A stretch of DNA of 6,294 nucleotides, from positions 1-6,294 of the forward strand of contig JAICKZ010000194.1 in assembly GCA_025927665.1 (NCBI GenBank), written 5' to 3'. Below are positions 4,334 through 6,294 of this stretch, piece by piece; the stretch's first letter is position 1; the number at the start of each line of letters is the position of its first letter. The translations under genes were made by a program, and so were the position numbers. A model generated the notes under the pieces. That model had not been told where the DNA came from. It worked only from the letters and a program-made list of their open reading frames with translations, and did not search any database. The stretch comes from Steroidobacteraceae bacterium. Its GTDB lineage: Bacteria > Pseudomonadota > Gammaproteobacteria > Steroidobacterales > Steroidobacteraceae.

Positions 4334-6136
4334 ATGAATGCTATTCCTATCCATGTGACTACCACAGCCTTGCCTGCGTCACGCAAGATTTATCAAAGTG
4401 GACAGCTGTATCCACACATTCGTATACCGATGCGTGAAATCACCTTACATCCTTCGGCCAACGAATCACCATTACGTGTTTATGATTCATCCGGACCTTA
4501 TACCGACACGAATATGAAAATTGACATTGAACGTGGCCTGCCCACACTGCGAACTGATTGGATTACAGCGCGTGGTGATGTGGAAAGCTATATAGGTCGC
4601 AAAGTGCAATTACTTGACAACGGTGTTGATTCGTTAAGCGCACACAATCTAGTACCGGAGTTTCCGTCGAAACGTGCACCGTTACGTGCGCGAGATGACA
4701 AGGCAGTCACACAACTGGCATACGCACGCACTGGCATCATCACACCGGAAATGGAATACATTGCAATTCGCGAAAACATGGGGCGTACACAAGCGCTCGA
4801 TGCTAAACGCGGCTATTCGTGGGGAGCAAATATTCCCGATCAAGTTACGCCAGAATTTGTGCGCAATGAAGTCGCCGCAGGCCGTGCGATTATTCCGGCC
4901 AACATCAATCATCCTGAAGCCGAACCAATGATCATTGGTCGTAATTTTTTGGTGAAGATCAATGCCAACATTGGCAACTCGGCAGTCACTTCCAGCATGG
5001 CTGAAGAAGTCGACAAGATGGTATGGTCGATTCGTTGGGGTGCGGACACGGTAATGGATCTGTCCACAGGTCGTAATATTCACAATATTCGCGAGTGGAT
5101 CTTGCGTAACTCACCTGTGCCTATTGGCACAGTACCCATCTATCAGGCACTGGAAAAAGTTGAAGGCATTGCTGAAGATCTGAGCTGGGAAGTGTTCCGC
5201 GATACCTTGATCGAACAAGCGGAACAAGGTGTTGATTATTTCACTATTCATGCAGGCGTGCGTTTGCACTATGTGCCACTCACCGCCAATCGCGTCACTG
5301 GCATTGTATCGCGTGGTGGTTCAATCATGGCCAAGTGGTGTCTGGCACATCACAAAGAAAGTTTCTTGTACGAACACTTTGAAGAGATTTGCGATATCTG
5401 CCGGGCATACGATGTGAGCCTTTCGTTAGGTGATGGTCTTCGCCCGGGTTCCATTGCTGATGCCAATGATGCCGCGCAATTTGCCGAGCTGGAAACACTT
5501 GGTGAACTGACACGCATTGCATGGCAGAAAGATTGTCAGGTGATGATCGAAGGTCCCGGTCATGTACCGATGCACAAGATCAAAGAGAACATGGACAAGC
5601 AACTTAAACATTGTGGTGAAGCGCCGTTCTATACATTGGGACCGCTCACCACTGATATCGCTCCGGGTTACGATCACATCACTTCGGCCATCGGAGCTGC
5701 AATGATCGGTTGGTATGGTACTGCAATGTTGTGCTACGTAACTCCGAAAGAGCATCTGGGGTTACCAGATCGCAATGATGTCAAGACGGGTGTGATCACT
5801 TACAAAATCGCCGCGCATGCTGCCGATTTGGCCAAGGGACATCCGGGTGCGCAACTGCGTGACGATGCAGTATCCCGTGCGCGTTTTGATTTTCGCTGGC
5901 AAGATCAATTCAATCTTTCACTCGATCCCGATACTGCGTGCGCTTTTCATGATGAAACCATGCCACGCGAAGCTCACAAGCTGGCGCATTTCTGTTCGAT
6001 GTGTGGACCGAAGTTTTGCTCGATGCGTATTTCACATGAAGTGCGTGATGCAGCGCGTGAGCAAGGCATGAAGGAGATGTCGGTAAAGTTTCGTGAAGCG
6101 GGTGATTTGTATGTTGACGCAGAAAAACTGCGCTAA
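4334..6136 (+). CDS. thiC: Phosphomethylpyrimidine synthase ThiC (HMP-P synthase)
   Basis: ThiC is a radical S-adenosylmethionine enzyme in the cytoplasm that rearranges aminoimidazole ribotide, a purine intermediate, into hydroxymethylpyrimidine phosphate, the pyrimidine half of thiamine. It has 600 residues from ATG 4334 (E. coli about 631). The N-terminal domain holds YTDTNMKIDIERGLPTLR and the conserved TPEMEYIAIREN. The TIM-barrel region includes NANIGNSAVTSS, WGADTVMDLSTG, PVPIGTVPIYQAL, SLGDGLRPGSIADANDAAQ, MIEGPGHVPMHKI and LGPLTTDIAPGYDHITSAIG. The radical-SAM cluster ligands form the ThiC-specific C-terminal motif CX2CX4C (C554, C557, C562 in CSMCGPKFC). The gene is complete, lies under the TPP riboswitch, and is followed 12 bases later by a thiO-like gene, so they probably form one operon repressed by TPP. 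Confidence 0.98.
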   Translation: MNAIPIHVTTTALPASRKIYQSGQLYPHIRIPMREITLHPSANESPLRVYDSSGPYTDTNMKIDIERGLPTLRTDWITARGDVESYIGRKVQLLDNGVDSLSAHNLVPEFPSKRAPLRARDDKAVTQLAYARTGIITPEMEYIAIRENMGRTQALDAKRGYSWGANIPDQVTPEFVRNEVAAGRAIIPANINHPEAEPMIIGRNFLVKINANIGNSAVTSSMAEEVDKMVWSIRWGADTVMDLSTGRNIHNIREWILRNSPVPIGTVPIYQALEKVEGIAEDLSWEVFRDTLIEQAEQGVDYFTIHAGVRLHYVPLTANRVTGIVSRGGSIMAKWCLAHHKESFLYEHFEEICDICRAYDVSLSLGDGLRPGSIADANDAAQFAELETLGELTRIAWQKDCQVMIEGPGHVPMHKIKENMDKQLKHCGEAPFYTLGPLTTDIAPGYDHITSAIGAAMIGWYGTAMLCYVTPKEHLGLPDRNDVKTGVITYKIAAHAADLAKGHPGAQLRDDAVSRARFDFRWQDQFNLSLDPDTACAFHDETMPREAHKLAHFCSMCGPKFCSMRISHEVRDAAREQGMKEMSVKFREAGDLYVDAEKLR

Positions 6137-6148
6137 GAAACACAACTC

Positions 6149-6294
6149 ATGCGTATCAGTATCATTGGCGCCGGTGTTGCAGGCTTGACCACTGCGGTTG
6201 AGTTCGCAACTCGCGGCATTGCAGTCGAGGTCTTCGAACGTGCTGCTAGCCTTGGGCCACAGAGTTGCTCGTGGTTCGCAGGTGGCATGCTTAC
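6149..6294 (+). CDS. thiO: FAD-dependent glycine oxidase ThiO, N-terminal part (3' end outside window)
   Basis: Only the first 48 codons are present. The start, MRISIIGAGVAGLTTAVEFA, holds the dinucleotide-binding GxGxxG (GAGVAG, residues 7-12), followed by the acidic/aromatic end of the second strand in VEVFER (about 27-32), typical of the DAO family of FAD oxidases. The SCSWFAGGML element near residues 39-48 is characteristic of ThiO proteins encoded beside thiamine genes. ThiO oxidises glycine with oxygen to the imino acid used to build the thiazole ring, replacing ThiH of anaerobic pathways. The gene starts 12 bases after thiC with only a weak purine stretch before the ATG, so it probably shares the thiC transcript and riboswitch control. 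Another DAO-family oxidase cannot be excluded from so short a part. Confidence 0.82.
   Translation, partial: MRISIIGAGVAGLTTAVEFATRGIAVEVFERAASLGPQSCSWFAGGML

Noticed and set aside
4682..5083. 133-codon minus-strand open frame inside thiC
   Set aside because: It is wholly antisense to conserved ThiC sequence with a Cys/His-rich, domain-less translation; a shadow frame.
1..6294. Mobile element, CRISPR array, defence island or other novel multi-gene system
   Set aside because: All sizeable genes are recognisable housekeeping genes in a common order. There are no spaced direct repeats, transposase motifs, att-like duplications or abrupt changes in composition.

Overview
The window is an ordinary chromosomal housekeeping region of a proteobacterium, most likely a gammaproteobacterium. 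The basis is the gene order lptA-lptB-rpoN-hpf-rapZ, which is the classical gammaproteobacterial rpoN neighbourhood, the short-type HPF, and a full-length RapZ. I could not place it below class. Base composition is roughly balanced and codon use looks uniform. I see no insertion sequence, phage gene, CRISPR array, tRNA or rRNA.

Layout. Positions 1-252 hold the 3' end of lptA, whose stop overlaps the lptB start (ATGA). lptB is followed three bases later by rpoN, so lptA-lptB-rpoN reads as one tightly packed, translationally coupled unit. A 95-base gap with a strong Shine-Dalgarno sequence and an imperfect palindrome leads to hpf, which ends in a clear intrinsic terminator (2899-2938). rapZ follows about 57 bases later with no recognisable ribosome binding site. 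The ptsN gene that normally sits between hpf and rapZ is missing, and npr does not follow rapZ.

A 471-base stretch from 3863 to 4333 separates rapZ from thiC. Its first part holds a doubtful 33-codon open frame and two small inverted repeats. Its second part holds a sigma70-like promoter, a well-formed TPP riboswitch (about 4138-4242), and a downstream hairpin that can bury the thiC Shine-Dalgarno sequence. thiC is complete. A FAD-dependent oxidase of the ThiO type begins 12 bases after it and runs off the window, so a thiamine operon continues to the right.

How the genes work together. LptA and LptB belong to the lipopolysaccharide export machine. RpoN is sigma-54. HPF hibernates ribosomes. 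RapZ tunes amino-sugar synthesis, which feeds cell-wall and LPS precursors. The thiC-thiO module makes the pyrimidine half of thiamine and a precursor of the thiazole half, under feedback control by TPP. I found no convincing new system. The best-supported regulatory observation is the TPP riboswitch with an apparent translation-blocking expression platform. The missing ptsN and the possible small gene at 3903-4004 are the other points worth checking.
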